From Halobellus limi (lineage in GTDB: Archaea > Halobacteriota > Halobacteria > Halobacteriales > Haloferacaceae), in the NCBI RefSeq assembly GCF_004799685.1, contig NZ_CP031311.1:2108001-2172000 (forward strand): 64,000 nucleotides of DNA, read 5' to 3'. The first letter of the stretch is position 1. Each line of letters begins with the position of its first letter. The notes below the pieces were generated by a model. It saw nothing but the letters and a program-made list of their open reading frames with translations. It did not search any database and was not told the DNA's origin. Below, piece after piece: positions 50,705-59,593 of this stretch. The position numbers were made by a program, and so were the translations under genes.

Positions 50705-51046
50705 TTACGCCCGCAGCGTCTCCTCCAGTTCGTCTCGCTCGTCGAGTTCCGCTAAGATGTCGCTGCCGCCGACGAACTCGCCGTCGACGAACGTCTGCGG
50801 GATCGTCTCCCACCCGCTGTGAGATTCGAGCGCGCTCCGGTACCCGTCGAGCGCGGGCAGGACGTCGACCGTCTCGAACTCCTCGACGTACTGGGAGATG
50901 AGGTTCACCGCGCGCTGGGAGTAGCCGCACTGGGGCATCAGCCGGTTCCCCTTCATGAACAGGACGACGTCGTTCGACTCGATCGCCTCGTCGACGCGCG
51001 CCTGTACCTCCTCTTCGCTCAGATCCGTACCGGGCTGGAACGTCAT
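50705..51046 (-). CDS. Monothiol glutaredoxin-like protein
   Basis: A 113-residue thioredoxin-fold protein of the Grx4/GrxD type. The active site is C40-G-Y-S in MPQCGYSQRAV, a variant of CGFS. IPQTFVDGEFVGGSDIL carries the cis-Pro and the thiol-binding GGSD motif. CGFS-type proteins act in Fe-S cluster transfer or, in haloarchaea, with gamma-glutamylcysteine. The N-terminal 25 residues form an acidic helix. Confidence 0.9.
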   Translation of the reverse strand: MTFQPGTDLSEEEVQARVDEAIESNDVVLFMKGNRLMPQCGYSQRAVNLISQYVEEFETVDVLPALDGYRSALESHSGWETIPQTFVDGEFVGGSDILAELDERDELEETLRA

Positions 51047-51165
51047 ATCGACTCGTAGGCGGCCGTCGGTGAAAGGGATTGCGTCGAGCCGCGTGGGAGC
51101 GCGTCGGCGCGCGCGGCCGCTGGCGCGGTTCGGAGTCCCCCGCCGCTGTTCGGAGTCGGCGCCGG

Positions 51166-51813
51166 TCAGTCGCTGCCGACGCGGACGACGTCGATGAGCG
51201 AGTACACCGGCACGCCCTCGATCTCGTCGACGCCCTGTTTGTCGACGATGACGACGCAGGCGACGGGGTCACCGCCCTCCTCACGAATCGACTCGATCGT
51301 CTCCCGCATCGTCGTCCCCGAGGTGATGGTGTCGTCGACGACGTAGCACTCTCGGTCTCTGATCTGCGCGAAGTTCCGCGAGAACGACCCGCCGAGCTCG
51401 TCGATGTCGCCCTCCTCCCACTGGTGCTTCGCGGGCGCATAGGAGCCGAGATCCGTGTCCAGTTCCATCGAGACGGTCGTCGCGAGCGGTGCGCCGGCCT
51501 TCTCGATGCCGATCGTCAAATCGACCTCCTCGCCCTCTTTCACCAGGAGGTCGGCCATCGCCCGCCCGATGTGCGTGAGACGACTCGAATCGCGACCGAC
51601 GGCGCTCCAGTCGACGTGGATGTCGTGCGGTCCGCTGCTGTCGCCGGTTGGACTGACCGGTTCGGGCTCGCTCTCGTAACTGGAGCCGCTGCGCTCAACG
51701 AGCCAACTCGCGGTCTCTCGGGAGACGTTCAGTTCGTCCGCGATCTCGCCTTTCGACAGGCCGCGTTCGGCGAGTTCGGAGGCGCTCGCGATGAGGTCAT
51801 CGACGTTCTTCAT
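51166..51813 (-). CDS. gfcR: GfcR, sugar-metabolism transcriptional regulator with PRTase domain
   Basis: A 215-residue protein. The N-terminal helix-turn-helix (about 16-45: LSKGEIADELNVSRETASWLVE) is fused to a phosphoribosyltransferase-type domain with the PRPP loop VVDDTITSGTT (158-168). Haloarchaeal GfcR activates genes of the semi-phosphorylative Entner-Doudoroff and lower glycolytic pathway. The preceding gdh gene on the same strand overlaps its start by 17 bases, the same arrangement I recall from Haloferax, and supports co-expression. Confidence 0.92.
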   Translation of the reverse strand: MKNVDDLIASASELAERGLSKGEIADELNVSRETASWLVERSGSSYESEPEPVSPTGDSSGPHDIHVDWSAVGRDSSRLTHIGRAMADLLVKEGEEVDLTIGIEKAGAPLATTVSMELDTDLGSYAPAKHQWEEGDIDELGGSFSRNFAQIRDRECYVVDDTITSGTTMRETIESIREEGGDPVACVVIVDKQGVDEIEGVPVYSLIDVVRVGSD

Positions 51814-52876
51814 ACGCGCTGAATTGGACGGCGGTTTTTATAGTGGTGTCGTCGTCGTCGAACGCCGCCTCGAATCCGTCGAGATCGTACACGCCGGTGA
51901 CCAGCGCGTCGAGGAACGGCTCCGGGAGCGAACCGAGCGTCTCCGCGGCCGCCTCGAAGTGCCGCACGTTCGAGTTGACGCTCCCGACGAGCGCCTTGTT
52001 GTGCAACACGAACTCCTCGTGGAGCGCGCCGCCGTCGATCTCGAACTCCCAGGGTCCGGGAACGCCGAGGAGCGCCCCGACGCCGTTCGGCGCGAGCGCC
52101 TCGATCGTCTCGAAGGCGTGCTTCGCGTAGCCCGTCGCCTCGAAGACGAAGTCCATCGGTTCGTGCTCGTCTGCGACCTCCGAGACCGGCGTCTCTCGGG
52201 AGTCGACGTACGTCGCGCCCAGGTCCTCGATGATGTCTATCGTCGGGTCCGGACGGTCGCGGCGGCCGAGACAGTAGAGGCGGTCGAAGTCCGAACGCTC
52301 CCGGAGCATCGCGAGCGTCAGGAGGCCGAGGCTCCCGTTTCCGAGGACGATCGCGGATTCGGGCTCCCACGTGAACGACGACCGGGAGGCGGTCGCGAGT
52401 TCGAGCGCCTTCTCGGCGACCGAGAGGGGTTCGACGAGGAACCCCCGCTCTGCGACCGAGGGAGAGACCGACACCAGATGCTCCTCGGGACTGGTGAAGT
52501 ACTCGGCCATGAACCCGTGCTTGCCGACGATGCCCCGCTCGTGGTACTCGCCCTCGGGAGCCATATCGGGCTCGCCGCGCACGAAGTACTCGTTGGGGCC
52601 GTTCGGGGGGCGTCGGACCGTCGGAACGACGACGTCGCCTTCGGCGAACCGCGTGTCGCCGGGGTCTTCGACGACGCCGACGGCCTCGTGACCGAGGACG
52701 AGGTGGTCGTCGCCCGCCGGCGGGCCGCCGTGGCTCCCGGCGATGACCTCGTGGTCGGTCCCGTCGACGCCCACGCGGAGCGTTCGGACGAGCGCTTCGC
52801 CGGGGGCGGGGTCGGGCCGCTCGACTTCGACGACGACCGGCCGGTCGTCCCCGTTCTCGACTGCGATGGCTTGCAT
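51797..52876 (-). CDS. gdh: Glucose 1-dehydrogenase (zinc MDR)
   Basis: A 359-residue haloarchaeal glucose dehydrogenase that makes gluconate for the semi-phosphorylative Entner-Doudoroff pathway. As in the Haloferax mediterranei enzyme, the catalytic zinc site uses an Asp in place of Cys (VGVDGTDHEVI) and LGHEAVGVVED for His/Glu. The cofactor loop is LGNGSLGLL. GANDH-type NAD(P) discrimination residues (GRRDRPD) suggest NADP use. It is the first gene of the gdh-gfcR pair, with a TATA-rich upstream stretch (aagatttattttac). Confidence 0.92.
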   Translation of the reverse strand: MQAIAVENGDDRPVVVEVERPDPAPGEALVRTLRVGVDGTDHEVIAGSHGGPPAGDDHLVLGHEAVGVVEDPGDTRFAEGDVVVPTVRRPPNGPNEYFVRGEPDMAPEGEYHERGIVGKHGFMAEYFTSPEEHLVSVSPSVAERGFLVEPLSVAEKALELATASRSSFTWEPESAIVLGNGSLGLLTLAMLRERSDFDRLYCLGRRDRPDPTIDIIEDLGATYVDSRETPVSEVADEHEPMDFVFEATGYAKHAFETIEALAPNGVGALLGVPGPWEFEIDGGALHEEFVLHNKALVGSVNSNVRHFEAAAETLGSLPEPFLDALVTGVYDLDGFEAAFDDDDTTIKTAVQFSAYEERR

Positions 52877-52940
52877 ACGCTCCCGTAGCCGCCGCGTCGA
52901 TAAAAGATTTATTTTACTCCGAGTTAATACTGGCTCGCTC

Positions 52941-54332
52941 TCACTCGCCGATCTCGTCGACGAGTTCGTCGCCGACGCCGACGTACGTCGCGGGCGAGAG
53001 CGAGCGGAGTTCCTCTCTCACGGGCTCGTCGACGTCGAGATCGTCGAAGAGGTCGTAGAAATCGTCGAGCGTCACGTCGCGACCGCGCGTGAGCGCCTTG
53101 ACTCGCTCGTAGGCCTCGGTGTCGCCCTCGCGGCGGAGAATCGTCTGGACGGCCTCGCCGATGAGTTCCGGGCGGGCCTCCAGTTCCTCGCGCATCACGA
53201 CCTCGTTGGGGACGACCTTCCCCAACCCGGTCTCGGTCTTGCCGTATCCGATCAGGCAGTGAGCGAACGCGGCGCCGACGTTCCGCTTCACCGTCGAGTC
53301 CGAGAGGTCCCGCTGGAGCCGCGAGGTGGTGACGTAGTCCGCGAGGAACGTCAGGTCCGAGTTGGCCTTCGAGAGGTTTCCCTCGCTGTTCTCGAAGTCG
53401 ATCGGGTTCACCTTGTGCGGCATCGTCGAAGAGCCCGTCTCGCCCTCTTCGGCCTCCTGGCCGAGGTAGCGATCGGAGACGTAGAGCCAGACGTCGCGAT
53501 CGAGGTCGAGGAGAACGTTGTTGACGCCGCGGAGCGCGTCGAACAGCGTCGCGAGGTCGTCGCAGGGGTTCACCTGCGTCGAGAGGGCGGTGTGTTCCAG
53601 TCCCAGGTCGGAGACGAACGAGCGGGAGAACGCGCGCCAGTCGACGTCGGGATAGGCCGCGACGTGGGCCGCATACGTCCCGGACGCGCCGGCGAGTTTC
53701 CCCGAGAGGCCGTCGGCGGCGTCGACGACGCGGCCTATCGCGGTCCCGAGACGCGCCGCGTAGACGGCCATCTCCTTGCCGAACGTCGTCGGCGTCGCGG
53801 GCTGGCCGTGCGTCCGCGCGAGCATCGGCGTGTCCCGGTACTCGTGGGCGAGATCGACGAGTTCGTCGCGGACGTCGCCGAGCGCGGGCACCAGGACGTC
53901 CTCGACGGCCGGCTTCGCGAGGAGCCGGTGCGCGAGGTTGTTCACGTCCTCCGAAGTGAGTCCGAAGTGGATCCACGGGTGGACCCGTTCGTCTGTCTCG
54001 GTCCGCAGGAAGTACTCGACGGCCTTCACGTCGTGGTTGGTCGCGTTGAAGCCCGCCGCGCCCTCGGTCTCCAGGCGTTTGACGAGCCGGGCGTCGTCGC
54101 CGTCGAAGTCCCCGACGACCGCGCGGAGGTCGTCGCGTTCGGTCTCCGAGAGCGACAGCGCGACCGCATCGAGGTCGGCCAGCGCGAGCAGGTATTCCAC
54201 CTCGACGCGGAGTCGCGCCCGCATCAGCGCCGCCTCGCTGGCGTACGGGACGAGGGGTTCGGTGCGACCGGCGTACCGGCCGTCCAGCGGCGAGACCGCC
54301 GCGAGCGGATCGGAACGGGAGAGGTCGTCCAT
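52941..54332 (-). CDS. purB: Adenylosuccinate lyase
   Basis: A 463-residue fumarase-superfamily lyase acting twice in purine synthesis (SAICAR to AICAR, and adenylosuccinate to AMP). The signature GSSTMPHKVNPIDFEN contains the catalytic-loop Ser. NATNHDVKAVEYFL and HFGLTSEDVNN are substrate-binding blocks. It diverges from the purN-AICARFT gene across a 178-base gap, so two consecutive purine steps are encoded back to back. Confidence 0.95.
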   Translation of the reverse strand: MDDLSRSDPLAAVSPLDGRYAGRTEPLVPYASEAALMRARLRVEVEYLLALADLDAVALSLSETERDDLRAVVGDFDGDDARLVKRLETEGAAGFNATNHDVKAVEYFLRTETDERVHPWIHFGLTSEDVNNLAHRLLAKPAVEDVLVPALGDVRDELVDLAHEYRDTPMLARTHGQPATPTTFGKEMAVYAARLGTAIGRVVDAADGLSGKLAGASGTYAAHVAAYPDVDWRAFSRSFVSDLGLEHTALSTQVNPCDDLATLFDALRGVNNVLLDLDRDVWLYVSDRYLGQEAEEGETGSSTMPHKVNPIDFENSEGNLSKANSDLTFLADYVTTSRLQRDLSDSTVKRNVGAAFAHCLIGYGKTETGLGKVVPNEVVMREELEARPELIGEAVQTILRREGDTEAYERVKALTRGRDVTLDDFYDLFDDLDVDEPVREELRSLSPATYVGVGDELVDEIGE

Positions 54333-54510
54333 ACGCGGACTCTCCGCTGTGCGCTAAAAAAGCGTGTCGATGGTCGGAGCCGACGTATCACACTCCCGTG
54401 CATATTTCGAGGGCATCCGAGGGTGGATATCCACGGAGATATCCGCAATAGTGCATACCACCGTCGGTGAGACCGCAACTGACTTACTGTCTGCGCGAGG
54501 GCCCACGAGT

Positions 54511-56112
54511 ATGACCAAGGTTGCCGGCCTGGCGAGCAATCGCGGACGGAATCTCCGACACATCGACGACAGGCGCCCCGGCGGTGCGGAACTCGCGGTC
54601 GTCCTCGCGAACCACGAGGGAGCCCCGATCCTCGACGCCGCGACGGAGCGCGGCATCCCGACGGAGGTCGTCCCGCGAGCGGACGGCGAGTCGCGGGAGT
54701 CCCACGAGCGGCGAATCCTCGACGCCCTGTCCAGTTACGACTTCGACCTCGTCTGTCTGGACGGCTATATGCGCGTCCTCACGGAGACGTTTCTGGACGC
54801 GACGCCGACGACGCTCAACGTCCACCCCTCCTTGCTCCCCGCGTTCCCCGGCGACGACGCCCACGAGCAGGTCCTCGACGCCGGCGTCAGCGTCACGGGC
54901 TGTACCGTCCACGTCGTCACCGAGGAGGTCGACGCGGGGCCGATCGTGACCCAGGAGTCGGTGCCCGTCTACGCCGACGACGACGCCGACTCGCTGAAGA
55001 CCCGCGTGCTCCACGACGCGGAGTTCACCGCGTATCCGCGCGCCGTGCGGTGGTTCGCTCAGGGTCGACTCCGCGTCGACGAGCGCGAGACCGACGAGGG
55101 CTCGGAACTCACGGTGTCCGTCGACGGCGACGACGGCGGCGACTTCCCGGAGCGGCGCGTCATCTCCGACGACCGATCCGCGGAACTCCGCTACGGCGAG
55201 AACCCCCATCAGGACGCCGCGGTCTACGCCGACGCGGCCACCGACGAGGCGAGCGTCGTCGACGCGCCGCAGTTGAACGAGGGCGCGAAGGGGCTGTCGT
55301 ACAACAACTACAACGACGCCGACGCCGCGTTGAACCTCATCAAGGAGTTCGACGAGCCGGCCGCGGCGGTGATCAAACACACGAACCCCGCGGGCTGTGC
55401 GACGGCCGATACCCTGTCTCAGGCCTACGTCGACGCGCTCGCGACCGACCCGATGAGCGCCTTCGGGGGCATCGTCGCGCTGAACCGCGCGTGCGACGCC
55501 GCGACGGCCGAAGAGATCGTCGACTCGTTCAAGGAGGTCGTCGTCGCGCCGGGCTACACGGACGCCGCGCTCGACGTCCTCTGTGAGAAGGACGACCTGC
55601 GCGTCCTCGACGTCGGCGACCTGGACGATCGGACGGACCGACTGACGGAGAAGCCGCTCGTCGGCGGCCGACTCGTCCAGGAGCGCGACCTCTGGGCGCC
55701 GACCCGCGACGACGTCGAGGTCGTCACCGAGACCGAGCCGACAGAGGAACAGTTAGAGACGATGCTGTTCGCCTGGAAGGTGCTGAAACACGTCAAGTCG
55801 AACGGCATCGTGTTCGCCGAGGGAACCGAGACCGTCGGCGTCGGGATGGGCCAGGTCTCCAGGGTCGACGCCGTCAAACTGGCCGCGATGAAGGCCGAAT
55901 CGGACGCCGAGGGCAAGAGCGCGGAGGGCGCGGTGATGGCCTCCGACGCCTTCTTCCCGTTCCCCGACGCCGTCGAGGAGGCCGCCGAGTCCGGCGTCGA
56001 GGCCGTCATCCAGCCCGGTGGCTCGGTGAACGACGAGGACGTCGTCGCCGCCTGCGACGAGCGCGGGATTCCGATGGTGTTCACCGGGCGGCGGTGTTTC
56101 CGTCACGACTGA
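54511..56112 (+). CDS. purH: Fusion of GAR formyltransferase-like (PurN) and AICAR formyltransferase (PurH C-terminal) domains
   Basis: A 533-residue fusion. Residues 1-195 match PurN: N103 and H105 in LNVHPSLLP, and D141 in TEEVDAGPIV. Residues 215-533 match the AICAR transformylase half of PurH: RYGENPHQ (227-234) and K289-H290 in IKHTNPAGCA. The MGS-like IMP cyclohydrolase half of bacterial PurH is absent; archaea use PurO for that step. ATG 54511 is chosen because the upstream frame crosses the divergent purB promoter. Confidence 0.9.
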   Translation: MTKVAGLASNRGRNLRHIDDRRPGGAELAVVLANHEGAPILDAATERGIPTEVVPRADGESRESHERRILDALSSYDFDLVCLDGYMRVLTETFLDATPTTLNVHPSLLPAFPGDDAHEQVLDAGVSVTGCTVHVVTEEVDAGPIVTQESVPVYADDDADSLKTRVLHDAEFTAYPRAVRWFAQGRLRVDERETDEGSELTVSVDGDDGGDFPERRVISDDRSAELRYGENPHQDAAVYADAATDEASVVDAPQLNEGAKGLSYNNYNDADAALNLIKEFDEPAAAVIKHTNPAGCATADTLSQAYVDALATDPMSAFGGIVALNRACDAATAEEIVDSFKEVVVAPGYTDAALDVLCEKDDLRVLDVGDLDDRTDRLTEKPLVGGRLVQERDLWAPTRDDVEVVTETEPTEEQLETMLFAWKVLKHVKSNGIVFAEGTETVGVGMGQVSRVDAVKLAAMKAESDAEGKSAEGAVMASDAFFPFPDAVEEAAESGVEAVIQPGGSVNDEDVVAACDERGIPMVFTGRRCFRHD

Positions 56113-56173
56113 GCGAAGCGAGGGCGTGCCGGAAGCTCGCGGCAGCGTGACGCGGTGTTTCCGTCACGACTGA
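56091..56173 (+). repeat. 22-bp direct repeat at the 3' end of the PurN-AICARFT gene
   Basis: Bases 56091-56112, encoding the last residues RCFRHD and the stop, recur exactly at 56152-56173. The 39 bases between are unrelated. It looks like a partial duplication of the gene end. Confidence 0.85.
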
Positions 56174-56484
56174 CGGGAGTGCCGAAAGTTAGTGAGACGA
56201 GCAGCGCGAGTCTCACGCGACTTCAGAGACGACCGAGTGAGGGGAGGCAATCGGCACCAGGTTCGTCGCGGCCGCGAGGCTACTGACTGGCGAAAGGCGA
56301 ACAGTCGGCGCCCGCTCGGACGACGGCGACGTCGCAATCGACCCCCACGGGGCCAATCGCGTCGCGGCCGACTCCCCCGCGTCGACGCGCCGAACGACCG
56401 CGGCCCGACGCGGGGCGACTCTCAGATCACGCCGGGTGTGGTCCCGTAATCGTATATAAATCCACGTCGGGAGGGGGGCAAAGC
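56174..56484. other. Gene-free gap after the PurN-AICARFT gene
   Basis: The frames here are Arg/Gly-rich and resemble no family. The last 40 bases contain a tatataaatc-like TATA element (about 56453-56462) that faces the 3' end of the uspA gene, so it has no obvious use on the plus strand. Confidence 0.5.
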
Positions 56485-56496
56485 GTGCGGGACCGG

Positions 56497-56934
56497 CTAC
56501 TCGTCGGTCATCCGGACGACCATGATCGGCGTGTCGGTGTTCTCGACGACGCGCTCTGTGACGCTGCCGAGGTTCGCGAGTTTGTCACGGCCGGAGCGAC
56601 CGTGCGTTCCCATCACGATCAGGTCCATCCCGTTCTCGTCGGCGTACTCGAGGATCGCCCGATAGGGGATCCCGTCGCGAACCGTCGTCGTGCACTCGAC
56701 GCCGGCCTCGGCCGCCGCGTCGGCGACGCGGTCGACCGCCGTCTGCGCGTCCGCCTGCATCGTCTCTTTGAGTTCCTCCTTCTGGTCCTCGCCCGCGGCC
56801 AGGTAGAGTCGCCTGTCGACGACCGAGAGCGCGTGGATCGTCGCCTCCCGCGTCGACGCGATGTCGAGTGCGTGTTCGAGCGCCTGCATCGTGCCGTCGC
56901 TGCCGTCGGTGGGAACGAGTACGTGCTCGTACAT
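56497..56934 (-). CDS. Universal stress protein, ATP-binding UspA type
   Basis: A 145-residue Usp beginning MYEHVLVPTDGSDGTMQALE. The ATP-binding motif G-2x-G-9x-G(S/T) is intact in MGTHGRSGRDKLANLGSVTERVV. It thus differs from the altered Usp at 36834-37277. It diverges from the NRDE-family gene. A role in stress physiology is a family expectation only. Confidence 0.92.
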   Translation of the reverse strand: MYEHVLVPTDGSDGTMQALEHALDIASTREATIHALSVVDRRLYLAAGEDQKEELKETMQADAQTAVDRVADAAAEAGVECTTTVRDGIPYRAILEYADENGMDLIVMGTHGRSGRDKLANLGSVTERVVENTDTPIMVVRMTDE

Positions 56935-57063
56935 CTCGACTCGCCTTTCGTTCGGCACCCTCTTGAACGGTCCCCCGATTCTCGGCGGTCGAAGCCCCCC
57001 GATCGAGGGTTCGCGATCGCCGCCGGCCGAGAGTATATTTCGTCGCCGACCCAAAGACGGCCC

Positions 57064-57831
57064 GTGTGCACACTGACACTCGCCTGGCGGATCTTCGAGG
57101 ACGCGCCGGTCGTCGTCGCGGCCAACCGCGACGAGCTGCTGGACCGTGAGTCGGAACCCCCCGCCGTCCGGGGGGGCGACCCGTCGTTCGTCGCGCCGCG
57201 CGACGCCGCGGCCGGGGGCACGTGGATCGGCTACAACGAGGCGGGCGTCTTCGCCGGGATCACGAACCGCTGGGTGGACGTCCCCGACGGCGGCGAGCGC
57301 TCACGGGGACTGCTGGTTCGGGACGTCCTGCAGACCGAGAGTTCCGTCGAGGCCCGCGAACTGATCGAAGACGCCGTCGCGACGGACACCTACGACGGGT
57401 TCAACCTCGTCGTCGCCGAGCGGGCGGTCAGCGGTCGAGACGAACCGGCCGCGTACCTCTTCGAGTGGGACGGCGACCTCCGCGTTCGCGAACTCGAACC
57501 GGGCGTCCACGTCGTCGTGAACGTCGGCGTGAACGGCGAGTCTCTCGACTCGGCGCGTCCGGAACGGGCGGGCGAACAGGCCGAAAACGCCGAACGCGTC
57601 CGCGAGGAGCTGATCCCGCGTCCCGGCGAATCCGCGTCGGACTGGCGCGATCGCGCCGCCGACGTCCTCGGAGACCACGAGTACGGCGTCTGTATTCACA
57701 ACCCCGAGCGGGGGTTCGGCACGCGGTCGTCCTCGCTTCTCACGCTCTACGACGACGGCGACGCCGACTTCCGGTTCGCCGACGGCCCGCCGTGTGAGAC
57801 CGCGTTCCGGCCGGTCGAAAGCCAAATTTAA
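57064..57831 (+). CDS. NRDE-family protein (TANGO2-like)
   Basis: A 255-residue protein with GTG start giving Met-Cys-Thr; Cys2 is the candidate N-terminal nucleophile of this Ntn-hydrolase-like family. The eponymous NRDE block is VAANRDELLDRES (about 18-30). GGTWIGYNEAGVFAGITNR and TYDGFNLVVAE follow, and ERGFGTRSSSLL lies near the end. Human and bacterial relatives handle haem or acyl chains, but the substrate is unsettled. The GTG start is favoured because it puts Cys at position 2. Confidence 0.87.
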   Translation: MCTLTLAWRIFEDAPVVVAANRDELLDRESEPPAVRGGDPSFVAPRDAAAGGTWIGYNEAGVFAGITNRWVDVPDGGERSRGLLVRDVLQTESSVEARELIEDAVATDTYDGFNLVVAERAVSGRDEPAAYLFEWDGDLRVRELEPGVHVVVNVGVNGESLDSARPERAGEQAENAERVREELIPRPGESASDWRDRAADVLGDHEYGVCIHNPERGFGTRSSSLLTLYDDGDADFRFADGPPCETAFRPVESQI

Positions 57832-57856
57832 ACGACTCGCGAGCCTCGTGGGGTGT

Positions 57857-58210
57857 ATGAGCGCAGGCGCTGCCGAAGCAGACCTCTCGGGGGACGAACT
57901 CGAAGCACTGGAACTCATCCGAGAGACGGGTGGCATCCACCAGAGCGACTTCTGGAAGGAACTCGACATCTCCTCGCGAAAGGGGAGTCGAATCGCCGAG
58001 AAGCTCGCGGACCTCGGCCTCATCGAACGTGAGAAGACGGTCTACGACGGTCACAACACCTACCACCTCGAACCCGCGCCGCGCGATCTGGACTTCTCGC
58101 TTCTGATGGCGGGCGATATGCTGTCGCCGTTCATCGGCGAGGAGGAGGTCAACCACAACAGCGACGCGTTCTCCCAGTGGCTGATGAACCTCGCCTACGA
58201 GGAGTACTGA
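57857..58210 (+). CDS. Winged-helix transcriptional regulator (MarR-like)
   Basis: A 117-residue protein. DELEALELIRETGGIHQSDFWKELDISSRKGSRIAEKLADLGLIEREK is a clear helix-turn-helix with a wing (YDGHNTYHLEP). The C-terminal 45 residues are hydrophobic then acidic (LLMAGDMLSPFIGEEEVN). Homologues stand close to the proteasome genes in haloarchaea, but targets are not known. ATG 57857 is 25 bases after the NRDE stop, so the two may share a transcript. Confidence 0.82.
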   Translation: MSAGAAEADLSGDELEALELIRETGGIHQSDFWKELDISSRKGSRIAEKLADLGLIEREKTVYDGHNTYHLEPAPRDLDFSLLMAGDMLSPFIGEEEVNHNSDAFSQWLMNLAYEEY

Positions 58211-58426
58211 TACCGAGTAGACACGTCCGACTCACGCGCGGATCGGGATCGGCCGCGGGGTCACGACGGCGCGGGTCGCCCGTAGCGTGCTCACTGTTCC
58301 CCACAGCCGACGTCCTGCCTCGGACGGACCCGAGAGCCGTAAATTCAGGGTGATGACCCGAAACGGCGGGTGTGATCGAAACGGTCGGGCCGTCGGTACG
58401 ATACCGTAAAAATAGCGGGGAGTCGA

Positions 58427-59191
58427 TTATTCGTCGTCGCCGTCCTCGTCGTCCTCCTCGGACGGTTCGAGGTCGTTGTCGGCGATGTAGGTCGATATCT
58501 CGTCGTTCGTGAGTTCGACGAACGCCTCCGATTCGGTGGTGATCGTCGCGACGTCGACGCCGTCGGCGGCGAGTTCGTCGTCGTTCGCCGAAGCGATGGT
58601 CCGGAGCGCCAGTCCGACGCCCTCATCGAGCGTCAGGTCGTCCTCGTAGTTCTCTTCGAGGTGTTCCTGGAGGTCGCTCCGGTCCGCGCCGATCGAGACG
58701 GCCTTCCACTCGTAGGGCGTCCCCGAGGGGTCGGTCTCGTAGAGGCGCGGTTCGCCGTTCTCGACGCCGCCGATGAGCAGCGCGACGCCGAACGGGCGCG
58801 CGCCGCCGACCTGGGTGTACTGCTGGATGTGGTCGGTGACGTTCTTCGTCAGCGTCTCGATGCCGACCGCCTCGCCGTAGCGGAGCCGGTTGACCTGCGC
58901 CTGTCGCCGCGCGAAGTCGATGAGCTGTCGGGCGTCGGCGACGTGGCCCGCCGAGGCGATCCCGGCGTGGTCGTCGGCCTTGTGGATCTTCTCGACGCTC
59001 GTCGGCTCCATGAGCGGAGAGCGCGAGCGCTTGTCGGCCGCGAGGACGACTCCCTCGGCTGTTCGGACCCCGACGCTCGCGGTCCCTCGCTTCACCGCCT
59101 CCCGGGCGTACTCCACCTGGTAGAGGCGACCGTCGGGCGAGAAGATCGTGATTCCACGGTCGTATGCCTGCTGTTGGGCTTGTCCCTGCAT
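58427..59191 (-). CDS. psmA: Proteasome subunit alpha
   Basis: A 254-residue 20S proteasome alpha subunit. It begins MQGQAQQQAYDRGITIFSPD, where the YDRGITIFSPDGRLYQVEYA block is the gate-region signature. No N-terminal Thr nucleophile is present, as expected for alpha subunits. The C-terminal tail is a run of Asp/Glu, typical of halophilic PsmA. Its ATG lies only four bases after the stop of the truncated rnp2 frame, the usual haloarchaeal order rnp2-psmA. Confidence 0.95.
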   Translation of the reverse strand: MQGQAQQQAYDRGITIFSPDGRLYQVEYAREAVKRGTASVGVRTAEGVVLAADKRSRSPLMEPTSVEKIHKADDHAGIASAGHVADARQLIDFARRQAQVNRLRYGEAVGIETLTKNVTDHIQQYTQVGGARPFGVALLIGGVENGEPRLYETDPSGTPYEWKAVSIGADRSDLQEHLEENYEDDLTLDEGVGLALRTIASANDDELAADGVDVATITTESEAFVELTNDEISTYIADNDLEPSEEDDEDGDDE

Positions 59192-59195
59192 AGTA

Positions 59196-59342
59196 TCACT
59201 CGAAATCGAGCCGCGTCGCGCCCGCGAATCCGTCTGCGCCCTCGACGTCGACCCGTTCGTCGCGGACGACGGCGGGGCGGGATTCGTTCTCGAACACGAC
59301 GTCTCTCTGTTCTCCACGTCCGGTCCGACCGTTCAAATACCT
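59196..59342 (-). pseudogene. rnp2: 3' remnant of RNase P protein component 2 (Pop5/Rnp2)
   Basis: The frame just upstream of psmA reads about 48 residues (KERYLNGRTGRGEQRDVVFE ... DGFAGATRLDFE, stop). By position and by the VFEN-RxAVVRxxRVDV-DGFxGATxLD pattern this is the C-terminal end of haloarchaeal Rnp2, whose gene normally precedes psmA. The rest of the roughly 150-residue protein is missing: upstream sequence is AT-rich, unrelated, and has an in-frame stop near 59381. The cut looks like the edge of an integrated element. A full copy may lie at the other end of the insertion. Confidence 0.6.
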
Positions 59343-59425
59343 TTCTTTCCCTCCCTTCAGTGCCCGGTAAACCCCCAAAAACTAAGCCCTCAGAACTTCT
59401 ACCCTCAATATAGCTCTCGCCACAA

Positions 59426-59557
59426 ATGAATCTTCCCCTTATAGACGCTAAATACCAATGCAGTTGTTGGCTCGGCGCGACCGAAATTGACGAGTTGCCC
59501 GACACCTGTCCCGAGCATAACGAGCCAATCGAAAAGCAAGTCGAGCGCGCTAAATGA
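59426..59557 (+). CDS. Tiny zinc-finger-like protein
   Basis: A 43-residue frame starting MNLPLIDAKYQCSCWLGATE. C12-x-C14 and C28-P-E-H31 could form one zinc site. The acidic middle and basic end resemble the small zinc-ribbon proteins common in haloarchaea. It lies in the AT-richer segment beyond the rnp2 cut. No strong promoter is obvious. Confidence 0.5.
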   Translation: MNLPLIDAKYQCSCWLGATEIDELPDTCPEHNEPIEKQVERAK

Positions 59558-59593
59558 TCACTCGGGGTTGAAATGTGAGTACAGTTGGCACGT

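Noticed and set aside
56192-56449. 85-residue Arg-rich frame after the PurN-AICARFT gene
   Set aside because: Composition (Arg/Gly/Pro) matches antisense or intergenic noise, and no promoter is placed for it.
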